A DNA stretch of 64,000 nt, from the NCBI RefSeq assembly GCF_010725725.1, contig NZ_AP022599.1:3472001-3536000 (forward strand), written 5' to 3'. Source of the stretch: Mycolicibacterium pulveris. GTDB lineage: Bacteria > Actinomycetota > Actinomycetes > Mycobacteriales > Mycobacteriaceae. Positions 25,954-35,294 of the stretch are shown piece by piece (positions within the stretch are counted from its first letter, which is position 1; each line of letters opens with the position of its first letter). A model generated the notes under the pieces. The model made no database searches. It saw only the letters and a program-made list of their open reading frames with translations, and was not told the DNA's origin. The position numbers and the translations under genes were made by a program.

Positions 25954-27171
25954 TCAGGACAGCCGCTCGATCACCATCGCCATGCCCTGGCCGCCGCCGA
26001 CGCACATCGTCTCCAGGCCGAACGTCTTGTCGTAGGTGGTCAGGTTGTTCAACAGCGTGGCGGTGATCCGGGCGCCCGTCATGCCGAACGGATGCCCCAG
26101 CGCGATCGCGCCGCCGGAGACGTTGAGCTTGTCCTCGTCCATTCCGAGTTCACGCGCCGAACCCAACACCTGCACGGCGAACGCCTCGTTGATCTCGTAG
26201 AGGTCGATGTCCTTGATCGACATGCCCGCGTTGGCGAGGGCCTTCTTCGAAGCTTCGATCGGGCCGAGGCCCATGATCTCCGGCGACAGGCCGCTGACAC
26301 CGGTGGACACGATGCGCGCCAGCGGTGTCAGGCCGAGGTCGCGAGCCTTGGTGTCCGACATGATCACCAGCGCGGCGGCGCCGTCGTTCAGCGGGCACGC
26401 ATTGCCGGCGGTGACGGTGCCGTTCGGCCGGAAGACCGGCTTGAGCTGGCTGATCTTCTCGTAGGTGGTGCCGGGCCGTGGGCCGTCGTCCGTGCTGACC
26501 TTGGTGCCGTCGGGCAGTGTGACCGGCACGATCTCGCGTTCGAAGAAGCCGTTGTTGATGGCCTCTTCGGCGCGGTTCTGGCTGCGCACCCCCCAGTGGT
26601 CCTGGTCCTCGCGGCTGATGCCGGTGAACAGCGCGACGTTCTCGGCGGTCTGGCCCATCGCGATGTACACATCGGGCAGCAGGCCGTCCTCGCGCGGGTC
26701 ACGCCATTCGTCGGCGCCCGCGGCCGCCTGCTCGGAGCGGCTCATCGCCTCGGCGAACAGCGGGTTCTTGCTGTCCGGCCAACCGTCGGCCGTGCCCTTC
26801 GGGAATCGCGAAACCGTCTCCACCCCAGCGGAAATGAACGCGTGACCCTCGCCGGCCTTGATCGCGTGAAACGCCATCCGGGTGGTCTGCAGCGACGACG
26901 AGCAGTACCGGTTGACCGTGGTTCCCGGCAGGAAATCGTAGCCCAGCTGGACGGCGACGGCGCGGCCGATGTTGAACCCGGCCTCACCCGCCGGCTGCCC
27001 GCAGCCCATGAGCAGATCGTCGAGGTCGTGCGGATCGAGTGCCGGCACCTTGTCGAGCGCGGCGCGCACCATCTGCGCTGCGAGGTCGTCGGGCCGCATG
27101 TCGACCAGCGAGCCCTTGGCGGCACGGCCGATCGGCGACCGTGCGGTCGAGACAATGACGGCTTCAGGCAT
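25954..27171 (-). CDS. fadA3: Acetyl-CoA acyltransferase (thiolase) FadA3
   Basis: A 405-residue thiolase, the expected FadA3 length. Active-site Cys in TTVNRYCSSSLQT (near residue 92), His in GGAIALGHPFGMTGAR and second Cys in MCVGGGQGMAM; NEAFAVQVLG is also present. Catalyses CoA-dependent cleavage of 3-ketoacyl-CoA in beta-oxidation. ATG 27171 follows GGAG. It lies beside lipid-active genes (GDSL esterase, lipU). Confidence 0.9.
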   Translation of the reverse strand: MPEAVIVSTARSPIGRAAKGSLVDMRPDDLAAQMVRAALDKVPALDPHDLDDLLMGCGQPAGEAGFNIGRAVAVQLGYDFLPGTTVNRYCSSSLQTTRMAFHAIKAGEGHAFISAGVETVSRFPKGTADGWPDSKNPLFAEAMSRSEQAAAGADEWRDPREDGLLPDVYIAMGQTAENVALFTGISREDQDHWGVRSQNRAEEAINNGFFEREIVPVTLPDGTKVSTDDGPRPGTTYEKISQLKPVFRPNGTVTAGNACPLNDGAAALVIMSDTKARDLGLTPLARIVSTGVSGLSPEIMGLGPIEASKKALANAGMSIKDIDLYEINEAFAVQVLGSARELGMDEDKLNVSGGAIALGHPFGMTGARITATLLNNLTTYDKTFGLETMCVGGGQGMAMVIERLS

Positions 27172-27214
27172 GGCTACTCCATCTGACGACTGATCCGAAC
27201 GAACTAAAGAGAAC

Positions 27215-28207
27215 CTAGCCCGCGCTTGCCGCGACGGGCGTGGGGACCCCACCCAGCACAGGCGCGGGCACACCGGTCGAACGCCGCCACAGCCTGCTCA
27301 AGTTGCCCACCCGTGCGACGAGCGTCGAATTGTCCACGGTGCGTGATTGCCACGGCAACTCGGGCACGGCGTCACCGAGCCACTCGCTCAACGCATTACA
27401 CAACGCCGGGAACAACTGCTTGGCAGCAAGGGCATAGCCGGCCGCCGACGGGTGAAACATGTCGGACGAGAACAGCAATTCGGGCATCTTGCGGAAATCC
27501 GGTGCCAACAGATCGGCCAACGGCACCGGCACGCCACCCGCGGAACGCACCGCGGCGGTCTGCGCCCGCGCCAGGCGCAGGCCGCAGCTGCGTACCACCA
27601 TGCGCAGCGGTTGCGGGATCGCGGTGATCACACCGAAATCCGGGCAGGTACCCACGACGACGACGGCCCCGCTGTCCCGTAGCCGTTTCACCGCTCGCGC
27701 CAGCCGCCGGGCCGACGGGCCGATTCCGTTCAGCGCGGTGACGTCGTTGGCGCCGATCATGATCACCGCGGCGTCCGGCGGGGGACCAGCCACGAACATG
27801 GCGTCGATCTGGCCCGCCAAGCCTTTCGAGGTTGCACCGACGATCGCCTTGGTGCTCAACCGAATTCGTTTACCGGATACCCCGGCGAGTTCGCGGGCGA
27901 GCAGCACGCCGGGAACCTGATCGGCGTCGGTGCAGCCGTATCCGGTCGCCGTGGAGTCACCGAAGACCATCAGGTGCAGGTCAAACGGCACGCCGCGGCG
28001 CCAACGTTCGACCGGACCGCCGCCGGGGTCGTACACGCCGTCGGCGCGCGGAGGGATGTCCCACGCTTTGGGAATGACCTCGCGGGTCTGCGCGGCCTGT
28101 TCGCTGAGCAGGTTGCGGGCGCCCAGGTAGACCGAACCCGTCGAGGCCAGCGCCGCCGCGGCCGCCAGGGCGACGGTTTTCATCCGGTGGGGCGCGTGAT
28201 TACCCAC
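27215..28207 (-). CDS. SGNH/GDSL-type esterase (Rv1075c-like)
   Basis: A 330-residue protein with an N-terminal signal or membrane anchor (RMKTVALAAAAALASTGSVYLGA), so it is probably exported. Catalytic blocks: LMVFGDSTATGYG (block I Ser), a conserved Gly in block II (STKAIVGATSKG), IMIGANDVT (block III Asn) and SSDMFHPSAAGYALAA (block V Asp-His). A hydrolase of acyl esters. GTG 28207 is listed; ATG 28183 is an alternative that still keeps the hydrophobic segment. Confidence 0.85.
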   Translation of the reverse strand: MGNHAPHRMKTVALAAAAALASTGSVYLGARNLLSEQAAQTREVIPKAWDIPPRADGVYDPGGGPVERWRRGVPFDLHLMVFGDSTATGYGCTDADQVPGVLLARELAGVSGKRIRLSTKAIVGATSKGLAGQIDAMFVAGPPPDAAVIMIGANDVTALNGIGPSARRLARAVKRLRDSGAVVVVGTCPDFGVITAIPQPLRMVVRSCGLRLARAQTAAVRSAGGVPVPLADLLAPDFRKMPELLFSSDMFHPSAAGYALAAKQLFPALCNALSEWLGDAVPELPWQSRTVDNSTLVARVGNLSRLWRRSTGVPAPVLGGVPTPVAASAG

Positions 28208-28403
28208 ACATTGAGTTTAGGCAAGATTTTCTGGGTTATCCGCGTGGCGGCAGGCGATCTCGTGTCACATTGCGGTATCAACTCCGGTATCGAATATGCC
28301 TCGTTGATTGTTGAACGGCTTATAGACTGTCAAGCTAAGGTACGGGCCACGCTCAGGAAAGAGGCGGCACCCGGAACTACATTGACGTAGGGAAGTGGTG
28401 GCG
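28208..28403. promoter_or_regulatory. Divergent promoter region between the GDSL esterase and lipU
   Basis: A 196-bp gap between divergent starts, richer in A/T than its surroundings (for example 28215-28330). No ORF of note. It should contain both promoters, but I cannot define hexamers with confidence. Confidence 0.4.
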
Positions 28404-29465
28404 ATGACGGCACCCAGTAAGGTAGCCAGCGCGCATCGTGCTGGCATAACGCCTGCTAAGGGGCGAAAACCTCGGAAATTTCCGGTCAGCGACTGGGCGC
28501 CTGTCGAGGTCGTCGAGGACGGGCCGAGCCTGGCGGGTCGCGTCACCGCGCTGGCGGCTCTGCTAACTATTCGCCCGACTCTAGCTATCGGAAGTTACGC
28601 CCCGCGGCTGCCCTGGCCCTGGGGACTGGTGGACTTTGTCTCGCGGGTGATGCGGCCCCCGCCCGGCACGATCCGGGCCACGATTTCTTTGCCGAACTGC
28701 ACCGCGCAACTGGTGCGCGCGAAGGGCGTGCTGCCCGCCGACGGTAAGCGCGCGGTCATTCTCTACATGCACGGCGGGGCGTTCCTCACCTGCGGCGCCA
28801 ACTCGCACGGCCGCCTGGTCAGCGGGCTGTCGGCGTTTGCTGACTGTCCGGTGCTCGTCGTCAACTACCGGATGATTCCCCGGCACTCGGTGGGCATGGC
28901 GGTCGACGACTGCTACGACGCCTACAAGTGGCTGCGCGAAAAGGGTTACGAACCCGACCAGATCGTGCTGGCCGGTGATTCCGCGGGTGGATACCTGGCG
29001 CTGACGCTGGCCGAACGGCTGCAGGAGGAGGGTCCGCGGGGCGAGGTGCCCGCGGCGATGGTGACGATGTCACCGCTGTTCGAGATCGACAACGAAACCC
29101 GCGCCTACCATCCCAACATCCGCAGCGATGTGATGTTTCCGCCGCGGGCGTTCTACGCACTGGTCGACCTTGTCGAGGAGGCGGCGCGGCGCAACGGCAA
29201 GGACGGTACGCGCGAAGCGGTCTACGAGCCGCTGGACCACATCGAGCCGGGCCTGCCGCGCACGCTGATCCACGTGTCGGGCTCCGAGGTGTTGGTCAGC
29301 GACGCCCGTAAGGCCGCGCGCCGGCTCGCGGCCGCCGGTGTGCCGGTGGAGATCCGCATCTGGCCTGGTCAGATGCATGTTTTCCAGCTTGCCTCGCCGA
29401 TGGTCTCCGAGGCGAAGAGGTCATTGCGGCAGATCGGCGACTACATTCGCGAGGCCACCTGGTAA
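28404..29465 (+). CDS. lipU: Alpha/beta hydrolase (hormone-sensitive lipase family) LipU
   Basis: A 353-residue HSL-family esterase. Oxyanion motif YMHGGAFLTCG, nucleophile elbow LAGDSAGGYLAL (GDSAGG), and C-terminal His in RIWPGQMHVFQL; catalytic Asp probably in SGSEVLVSDAR. ATG 28404 is preceded by GGGAAGTGG; GTG 28395 is also in frame. Hydrolyses short to medium acyl esters. Position next to cbs matches lipU (Rv1076). Confidence 0.88.
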   Translation: MTAPSKVASAHRAGITPAKGRKPRKFPVSDWAPVEVVEDGPSLAGRVTALAALLTIRPTLAIGSYAPRLPWPWGLVDFVSRVMRPPPGTIRATISLPNCTAQLVRAKGVLPADGKRAVILYMHGGAFLTCGANSHGRLVSGLSAFADCPVLVVNYRMIPRHSVGMAVDDCYDAYKWLREKGYEPDQIVLAGDSAGGYLALTLAERLQEEGPRGEVPAAMVTMSPLFEIDNETRAYHPNIRSDVMFPPRAFYALVDLVEEAARRNGKDGTREAVYEPLDHIEPGLPRTLIHVSGSEVLVSDARKAARRLAAAGVPVEIRIWPGQMHVFQLASPMVSEAKRSLRQIGDYIREATW

Positions 29466-29494
29466 GGCTGCACGCCGCCTGACACGATGGACTC

Positions 29495-30889
29495 ATGCGC
29501 ATCGCCAGGCACATCAGTGAGCTCATCGGCAATACCCCTCTGGTACAGCTGAACTCCGTGGTGCCGCCGGGTGCGGGCCTGGTCGCCGCCAAGGTCGAGT
29601 ACCTCAACCCCGGCGGCAGCTCCAAGGACCGCATCGCGATCAAGATGATCGACGCCGCCGAGGCCAGCGGAGAGCTCAAGCCCGGGGGCACCATCGTCGA
29701 GCCCACGTCGGGCAACACCGGGGTCGGGCTGGCCCTTGTGGCCCAGCAGCGCGGCTACAAGTGCATCTTCGTATGCCCCGACAAGGTCAGCGAGGACAAG
29801 CAGGACGTACTGCGCGCGTATGGCGCCGACGTGGTGGTGTGCCCGACCGCCGTGCCGCCGGATCATCCCGACAGCTACTACAGCGTCTCCAACCGGCTCG
29901 TCGAGGAGATCGACGGTGCGTGGAAGCCCGACCAGTACTCCAACCCGATGGGCCCGGCCAGCCACTACGAAACCACCGGGCCCGAAATTTGGGCCGACAC
30001 CGACGGCAAGGTGACCCATTTCGTCGCGGGCGTCGGCACCGGCGGCACCATCACCGGGGCGGGGCGCTATCTCAAGGAGGTGTCCGGCGGAAAGGTCCGC
30101 GTCGTCGGCGTCGACCCCGAAGGCTCGGTCTATTCGGGCGGCACCGGCAGGCCGTATCTGGTCGAGGGGGTCGGCGAGGACTTCTGGCCCAAGGCCTACG
30201 ACCCCGCCGTGCCCGACGAGATCATCGCGGTCTCCGACGCCGACTCGTTCGAGATGACCCGGCGCCTGGCACGCGAGGAGGCGCTGCTGGTCGGCGGATC
30301 GTGCGGGATGGCCGTGGTGGCCGCGATCAAGGTGGCCGAGGAAGCCGGGCCGGACTCGCTGGTCGTCGTCCTGCTGCCCGACGGCGGAAGAGGTTATCTC
30401 TCAAAGATTTTCAACGATGAGTGGATGTCGTCCTACGGCTTCCTGCGCAGCCGGCTGGACGGGTCGGTCGAGGAATCGACGGTCGGCGACGTGTTGCGGG
30501 GCAAGTCGGGTGCGCTGCCGGACCTGGTGCACACGCATCCCTCCGAGACGGTGCGCGACGCGATCAACATCCTGCGCGAGTACGGGGTGTCGCAGATGCC
30601 GGTCGTTGGCGCAGAACCGCCGGTCATGGCCGGTGAGGTGGCCGGCAGCGTCTCGGAACGCGAACTCCTCTCGGCGGTGTTCGAGGGCCGCGCCAAGCTG
30701 GCCGACGCCGTCGCCGAGCACATGAGCCCGCCGCTGCCGCTGGTCGGCTCCGGCGAACTGGTCACCACCGCGGCCAAGACGCTGCGCGAATGCGATGCGC
30801 TCATGGTGGTCGAGGAGGGCAAACCGGTCGGGGTGGTGACCCGACACGACCTCCTCGGATTCCTGTCCGACGCCGACGCCCCGCGTTGA
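29495..30889 (+). CDS. cbs: Cystathionine beta-synthase
   Basis: A 464-residue PLP enzyme. The N-terminus has the cysteine-synthase-family signature: ELIGNTPLVQLN, PGGSSKDRIA with PLP Lys44, EPTSGNTGVGLALVA, and the PLP-phosphate loop GVGTGGTITGAG. The C-terminal 130 residues contain two CBS modules (DLVHTHPSETVRDAINILREYGVSQMPVV and LVTTAAKTLRECDALMVVEEGKPVGVVTR). Condenses homocysteine and serine to cystathionine, the first step of reverse transsulfuration; metB lies three genes downstream. Confidence 0.93.
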   Translation: MRIARHISELIGNTPLVQLNSVVPPGAGLVAAKVEYLNPGGSSKDRIAIKMIDAAEASGELKPGGTIVEPTSGNTGVGLALVAQQRGYKCIFVCPDKVSEDKQDVLRAYGADVVVCPTAVPPDHPDSYYSVSNRLVEEIDGAWKPDQYSNPMGPASHYETTGPEIWADTDGKVTHFVAGVGTGGTITGAGRYLKEVSGGKVRVVGVDPEGSVYSGGTGRPYLVEGVGEDFWPKAYDPAVPDEIIAVSDADSFEMTRRLAREEALLVGGSCGMAVVAAIKVAEEAGPDSLVVVLLPDGGRGYLSKIFNDEWMSSYGFLRSRLDGSVEESTVGDVLRGKSGALPDLVHTHPSETVRDAINILREYGVSQMPVVGAEPPVMAGEVAGSVSERELLSAVFEGRAKLADAVAEHMSPPLPLVGSGELVTTAAKTLRECDALMVVEEGKPVGVVTRHDLLGFLSDADAPR

Positions 30890-31033
30890 CCGCTGGTGAC
30901 ACGGCTACCAGGCGAGCAAACTTTCGGATCGGCGGCCGCTCAACTTCCCGTCGGAAATCGCTGCCATCGGCACCTTCTCAGGTAATGTAAGCACGCTTGT
31001 TGCCACCTCGAGCAGCCCCTGGGGAGGTCTTCC

Positions 31034-31609
31034 GTGACCGATCAACCGCCGCCGCCCGGGGGCTATCCACCACCGCCTCACGCCGGGGGTTATCCGCAGG
31101 CACAGCCGATGCCGCCGATGTTGCCGAAAGAGGCCTACACCCCATGGTTTACCCGGGTGCTGGCGTGGATCATCGACTACATCCCGTTCACGATCATCCT
31201 GGGAATCGGGTTCGCGATGTTGGCGGGTACCCGCGAGACCGCCTGCATCACCGACGTTTCGGAGTACGAGCTCGGTGAGTTCTGCGCCACCGGCGCATCC
31301 ACGCTCGGGCAGGCGTCGGTGGTGGTCGCCGCGCTGGCCGCGTTGGCCTACCTGGTCTGGAATCTCGGCTACCGCCAGGGCCGTACCGGCTCGAGCATCG
31401 GCAAGTCCATTCTGAAATTCAAGGTGGTTTCCGAAAAGACCGGGCAGCCAATGGGTTTCGGGTTGTCGGTCCTACGCGAGTTCATCTATCTGATCGCGTA
31501 TTTCGCATGTGGCCTGCTCTGGATCATCGCAGTCCTGTTCCCCCTATGGGACTCGAAGAGACAGACGTTGGTCGACAAGATAGTCAGTACCATCTGTTTA
31601 CCGCTGTAA
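31034..31609 (+). CDS. pra: Proline-rich antigen Pra (RDD-family membrane protein)
   Basis: A 191-residue protein, GTG 31034 with GGGGAGG upstream. An N-terminal Pro/Gly/Tyr-rich segment of about 35 residues is followed by an RDD-type membrane domain: WFTRVLAWIIDYIPFTIILGIGFA, ASVVVAALAALAYLVWNLGYRQGRTGSSIGKSIL and FGLSVLREFIYLIAYFAC. Corresponds to the mycobacterial 36-kDa-type proline-rich antigen (Rv1078), shorter here because of fewer Pro repeats. The next gene is also Pro-rich and membrane-bound. Confidence 0.85.
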   Translation: MTDQPPPPGGYPPPPHAGGYPQAQPMPPMLPKEAYTPWFTRVLAWIIDYIPFTIILGIGFAMLAGTRETACITDVSEYELGEFCATGASTLGQASVVVAALAALAYLVWNLGYRQGRTGSSIGKSILKFKVVSEKTGQPMGFGLSVLREFIYLIAYFACGLLWIIAVLFPLWDSKRQTLVDKIVSTICLPL

Positions 31610-31637
31610 CCGTCGACGAACACACTGGAAGGCAGCA

Positions 31638-32669
31638 ATGAGCGACCAACCGCCACCTCCACCCCCGGGCAACTACCCGCCCCCGCCGCCACCGGGCGGA
31701 GGCGGTTACCCACCGCCACCCCCCGGCGGGGGCGGTTATCCACCGCCACCCCCGGGCGGGGGCGGCTACCCACCGCCGCCACCACCCGGTGGATATCCAC
31801 CGCCACCGCCTCCCGGCGGTTATCCGCCGCCGCCACCGCCCGGTGGAGCGCCCGGCTATCCGCCTCCACCGCAGGCCGGCTACCCGCCACCAGGCGGCGG
31901 TTATCCGCCTCCCGGTGCGCCGGGTTTCGGTGGTGCGCAGCGCTATAGCGTCGGCGAGGCGTTCTCGTGGGCGTGGAACAAATTCACCAACAACGCCGTT
32001 CCGTTCCTCGTCGCGACGCTGGTGTGGGGCCTGGTCGTCGTTGTGCTGCAGGTGATCTTCAACCTGCTCGGCGCGGCGCTCAACGACGGCGACACCGCCA
32101 GCTATATGGCGGACGAGGGCAGCTTCGCGTTCTCCTACAGCCTGGACAGTCCCGGCGCCGTCATCGTGTCGATCATCGGCTGGGTCGTGATGCTTATCGT
32201 CGGCGCGGCGATCCAATCCGCCTATATCAGCGGCGTGCTCGACATCGCCAACGGGCGACAGGTCTCGATCGGGTCGTTCTTCACACCGCGAAATGTCGGC
32301 AATGTCGTCATCGCGGGTCTGATCGTCGGGATCCTGACCTCGATCGGATTGTTCCTGTGCGTGATCCCAGGTCTGATCGTGGCCATCTTCACGATGTTCA
32401 CGATCGTGGCACTGCTGGATCGCAACCTCGCGCCGGTCGATGCGATCAAGACCAGCTTCAACGTCGTCAAGGACAACTTCGGTCAGGCGTTGCTGACCTG
32501 GCTGGTGATGCTGGTGATCGTGGCCGTCGGCGCGCTGCTGTGCGGCGTCGGGCTTCTCGTCGCGATCCCGCTGATGATCCTCATCGAGGTCTACGCGTTC
32601 CGCAAGCTCAGCGGCGGTCAGGTCGCCGAGCTCAACCCGCAGCCGCTGCCGCCGGGCCCGGCTCAGTAA
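31638..32669 (+). CDS. Proline-rich polytopic membrane protein
   Basis: A 343-residue protein, ATG 31638. The first 95 residues are a YPPPPPPGGG repeat, more regular than in Pra. The rest has about five hydrophobic segments (AVPFLVATLVWGLVVVVLQVIF, GAVIVSIIGWVVMLIVGAAIQSAYI, NVVIAGLIVGILTSIGLFLCVIPGLIVAIFTMFTIVALL, ALLTWLVMLVIVAVGALLC). FTPRNVGN and NLAPVDAIKTS loops resemble DUF975-type integral proteins. Probably co-transcribed with pra (28 bp gap). Function unknown. Confidence 0.8.
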   Translation: MSDQPPPPPPGNYPPPPPPGGGGYPPPPPGGGGYPPPPPGGGGYPPPPPPGGYPPPPPPGGYPPPPPPGGAPGYPPPPQAGYPPPGGGYPPPGAPGFGGAQRYSVGEAFSWAWNKFTNNAVPFLVATLVWGLVVVVLQVIFNLLGAALNDGDTASYMADEGSFAFSYSLDSPGAVIVSIIGWVVMLIVGAAIQSAYISGVLDIANGRQVSIGSFFTPRNVGNVVIAGLIVGILTSIGLFLCVIPGLIVAIFTMFTIVALLDRNLAPVDAIKTSFNVVKDNFGQALLTWLVMLVIVAVGALLCGVGLLVAIPLMILIEVYAFRKLSGGQVAELNPQPLPPGPAQ

Positions 32670-32756
32670 CGGTGTACGTCGGAGGGCGCTGACACCGGTC
32701 GGCGCCCTCCGACGACCGTTCATGGCTGCACCGCAGCGCCCTGGCTAGGGTGGGCG

Positions 32757-33914
32757 GTGATGACCAAGCAGCACATTTTCCAGGGACTGGCCACCAAAGC
32801 CATTCACACGGGCTTTCGGCCCGACCCGGCGACCGGGGCCGTCAACGCCCCGATCTACGCCAGCTCGACGTTCGCCCAGGACGGGGTCGGCGGGCTGCGC
32901 GGCGGCTTCGAGTACGCGCGGACCGGCAACCCGACACGCTCAGCGCTGGAGGCGTCGCTGGCGGCCGTCGAGGAGGCCGCCTACGGCCGCGCGTTCAGCT
33001 CCGGGATGGCCGCCACCGACTGCGCGCTGCGGGCGGTGCTGCGACCGGGCGATCACGTCGTCATCCCCGATGACGCCTACGGCGGCACCTTTCGGCTGAT
33101 CGACAAGGTCTTCACGCACTGGGGCATCGGCTACACCGCCGTCTCGTTGGCCGAACTGGACGCGGTGAAGGCGGCGATCACCGACAAGACCCGGATGATC
33201 CTGGTCGAGACGCCCACCAACCCGTTGCTGTCCATCGCCGACATCGCCGGCATCGCGCAACTGGCGGCCACCTCCAATGTCAAAGTGCTGGTGGACAACA
33301 CGTTCGCCTCACCGGCGCTGCAGCAGCCGTTGCCGCTGGGCGCCGACATCGTGCTGCATTCGACCACCAAGTACATCGGCGGGCACTCCGATGTCGTGGG
33401 TGGTGCGCTGCTGACCAACGACGAGGAACTCGACACGGCGTTCGGTTTCCTGCAGAACGGCGCGGGCGCGGTGCCGGGGCCGTTCGACGCCTATCTCACG
33501 CTGCGCGGGCTCAAGACCCTCGTCGTGCGTATGCAGCGGCACTGCGAGAATGCCGCCGTCATCGCCGAGTTCCTCGACGGTCATCCGGCCGTCGACACCG
33601 TGCTCTACCCGGGTCTGCCGACCCACCCAGGCCACGACATCGCCGCCAAGCAGATGAGCGGGTTCGGCGGGATGATCTCGATACGGCTGCGGGGCGGGGT
33701 TGAGGCCGCCCGCGACTTATGCTCGCGCACAGAGGTTTTCATTCTCGCTGAGTCGCTGGGCGGTGTCGAGTCGTTGATCGAGCACCCCGGCGCGATGACG
33801 CACGCCTCCACCGCGGGCTCACAGCTTGAGGTGCCCGACGATCTGGTGCGGCTGTCGGTCGGCATCGAGGACGTCGCCGACCTGCTCGCCGACCTGGAGC
33901 AGGCGCTCAGTTAG
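32757..33914 (+). CDS. metB: Cystathionine gamma-synthase MetB
   Basis: A 385-residue Cys/Met-metabolism PLP enzyme. Signatures: FEYARTGNPTRSALEASLAA, FSSGMAATDCALRAVLRPGDHV, VETPTNPLL, VLVDNTFASP, and the PLP-lysine motif HSTTKYIGGHSDVVGG with Lys205. Makes cystathionine from an activated homoserine and cysteine. Start is GTG 32757 or ATG 32760 (adjacent codons). A family B palindrome lies after the stop. With cbs it provides both directions of transsulfuration. Confidence 0.92.
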   Translation: MMTKQHIFQGLATKAIHTGFRPDPATGAVNAPIYASSTFAQDGVGGLRGGFEYARTGNPTRSALEASLAAVEEAAYGRAFSSGMAATDCALRAVLRPGDHVVIPDDAYGGTFRLIDKVFTHWGIGYTAVSLAELDAVKAAITDKTRMILVETPTNPLLSIADIAGIAQLAATSNVKVLVDNTFASPALQQPLPLGADIVLHSTTKYIGGHSDVVGGALLTNDEELDTAFGFLQNGAGAVPGPFDAYLTLRGLKTLVVRMQRHCENAAVIAEFLDGHPAVDTVLYPGLPTHPGHDIAAKQMSGFGGMISIRLRGGVEAARDLCSRTEVFILAESLGGVESLIEHPGAMTHASTAGSQLEVPDDLVRLSVGIEDVADLLADLEQALS

Positions 33915-33920
33915 TCCCGC

Positions 33921-33978
33921 GAGCAGACGTGTACACCCCCGAACGCGGGGGAATTTGGGGGTATTGACGTCTGCTCGC
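33921..33978. repeat. Intergenic palindrome family B, copy 1
   Basis: Outer arms CGAGCAGACGT (33921-33931) and ACGTCTGCTCG (33968-33978) are perfectly complementary, and an inner C-run/G-run pairs as well. It fills the gap between convergent metB and the GPP34 gene. A second copy with the same outer arms lies at 62390-62447. Confidence 0.8.
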
Positions 33979-33987
33979 CGAAAAGAA

Positions 33988-34641
33988 CTAGCCCAGCGCT
34001 TGGCGCACCGCCGATGTCGTGACGGCCAGGTTCACCTCCGGCAGCGCCGTCGGATACTCGTCGACCCAACTGCCGCTGGCGATTTCACCGGCCCGGGCAT
34101 GCACCCAACGCCAGCCGCGGTCGTTGAGGCTCAGCAGCGCGCCAAGGCCGTCGACGGCGTGCAACAGCGAAACGATCGCCGCGGTCGCTGGTGTCGGTGG
34201 CCTGCGGTCGAACAACGCCGCCAGCAGTGCCGACCGGGCGTGACCCACCCGCTCCCGGTTCGTCAACGGCCAGGCGAACTGCCTGTGCCCCAACTGGACT
34301 CGCCGGATCTGGCCGGTCTGCTCCAGATGTCCGCTGATGCCGTCCTCGACGTGCCTGGACAGGCGCTTCACCGCCGTCGTGGGCCGAAGCGGCCGTCGTC
34401 GCAGCAGCTCGAACGCCGGGTCGGCAACCGGATCCGGCACCACCGGCGTCGCCGCCAATGCGATCAGGCGACCGGCCTCGACCGGTTCCCCTGCCACCGC
34501 CGGGCGGATCCGGCACCCGTAGGCCAGATCCAGCAGCACCGCCGCCGCGAGCACCCGTTCGCGGCGTGGCCGGTCGAGGTTGGGTTGGGCGGAGGCGTTG
34601 TCGAGCAGCAGCAGAAACAGGTCCTCGGCGATCTGCGCCAT
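33988..34641 (-). CDS. GPP34 (GOLPH3/VPS74) family protein
   Basis: A 217-residue protein matching the actinobacterial GPP34 family: IAEDLFLLLLDNASAQPNLD near the N-terminus, the AAAVLLDLAYGCRI strand, VKRLSRHVEDGISGHLEQTGQIRR, and RSALLAALFDRRPPTPATAAIVSLLHAVDGL near the C-terminus. In eukaryotes this fold binds phosphatidylinositol-4-phosphate; the bacterial function is unknown. It lies directly upstream of the convergent metB terminator and 31 bp from the greA stop. Confidence 0.85.
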   Translation of the reverse strand: MAQIAEDLFLLLLDNASAQPNLDRPRRERVLAAAVLLDLAYGCRIRPAVAGEPVEAGRLIALAATPVVPDPVADPAFELLRRRPLRPTTAVKRLSRHVEDGISGHLEQTGQIRRVQLGHRQFAWPLTNRERVGHARSALLAALFDRRPPTPATAAIVSLLHAVDGLGALLSLNDRGWRWVHARAGEIASGSWVDEYPTALPEVNLAVTTSAVRQALG

Positions 34642-34672
34642 GTGCGGACTCTAACCGCGGCGCAGGCGCGCG

Positions 34673-35167
34673 TCAGGACTGGTACGGCTCGGCGCTGACC
34701 AGGGTGACCTTGACGGTGTTTCCATTCGGCACCGTGTAGGTGCGGCTCTCGCCGACCTTCGCGTCGATGAGCGCCTCACCCAGCGGCGACTTCGGCGAAT
34801 ACACCTCGAGCTCGCCCGCGCTGATGCCCTCCTGGCGGGTGGCGATCAAAAACGTCTCGGTGTCGTTCTTGTCGTCGTCGTAGTAGACCTTGACCACCGA
34901 GCCGGGCAGGGCGACACCGGACTGGGTGGGTACCTCGCCGACCTTGGCGTTGTTCAGCAGCTCCTGCAGCTGGCGGATACGGGCCTCCTGCTGGCCCTGC
35001 TCCTCGCGGGCGGCGTGGTAGCCGCCGTTCTCGCGGAGGTCGCCTTCTTCTCGGCGATCGTTGATTTCGGCGGCGATGACGGGCCGATTGGCGATCAGTT
35101 GATCCAGTTCATCCTTCAACCGGTCGTATGCCTCTTGGGTCAGCCAGGTGACCTGGGTGTCGGTCAT
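34673..35167 (-). CDS. greA: Transcription elongation factor GreA
   Basis: A 164-residue protein of exact GreA length. The N-terminal coiled coil (residues about 10-75) contains the tip acidic motif [19 protein letters not shown]; the C-terminal FKBP-like domain has [11 protein letters not shown] and [14 protein letters not shown]. It stimulates RNA polymerase transcript cleavage in backtracked complexes. ATG 35167 follows AGGAGCGCGAGGA; an in-frame extension upstream is rejected because it lacks homology. A 28-bp palindrome lies 128 bp upstream. Confidence 0.93.
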   Translation of the reverse strand: MTDTQVTWLTQEAYDRLKDELDQLIANRPVIAAEINDRREEGDLRENGGYHAAREEQGQQEARIRQLQELLNNAKVGEVPTQSGVALPGSVVKVYYDDDKNDTETFLIATRQEGISAGELEVYSPKSPLGEALIDAKVGESRTYTVPNGNTVKVTLVSAEPYQS

Positions 35168-35294
35168 GTCCTCGCGCTCCTGTCGTAGTTGCTCTCGCGC
35201 TTGTTTCGTCGTATTGGTTCGTGTCACGGCGCCGGGAGTGGTCGCTTATGTATTGCCGCAGTCGCCGTCGTTGATGCGCGCGCTAAAAGCAGCA

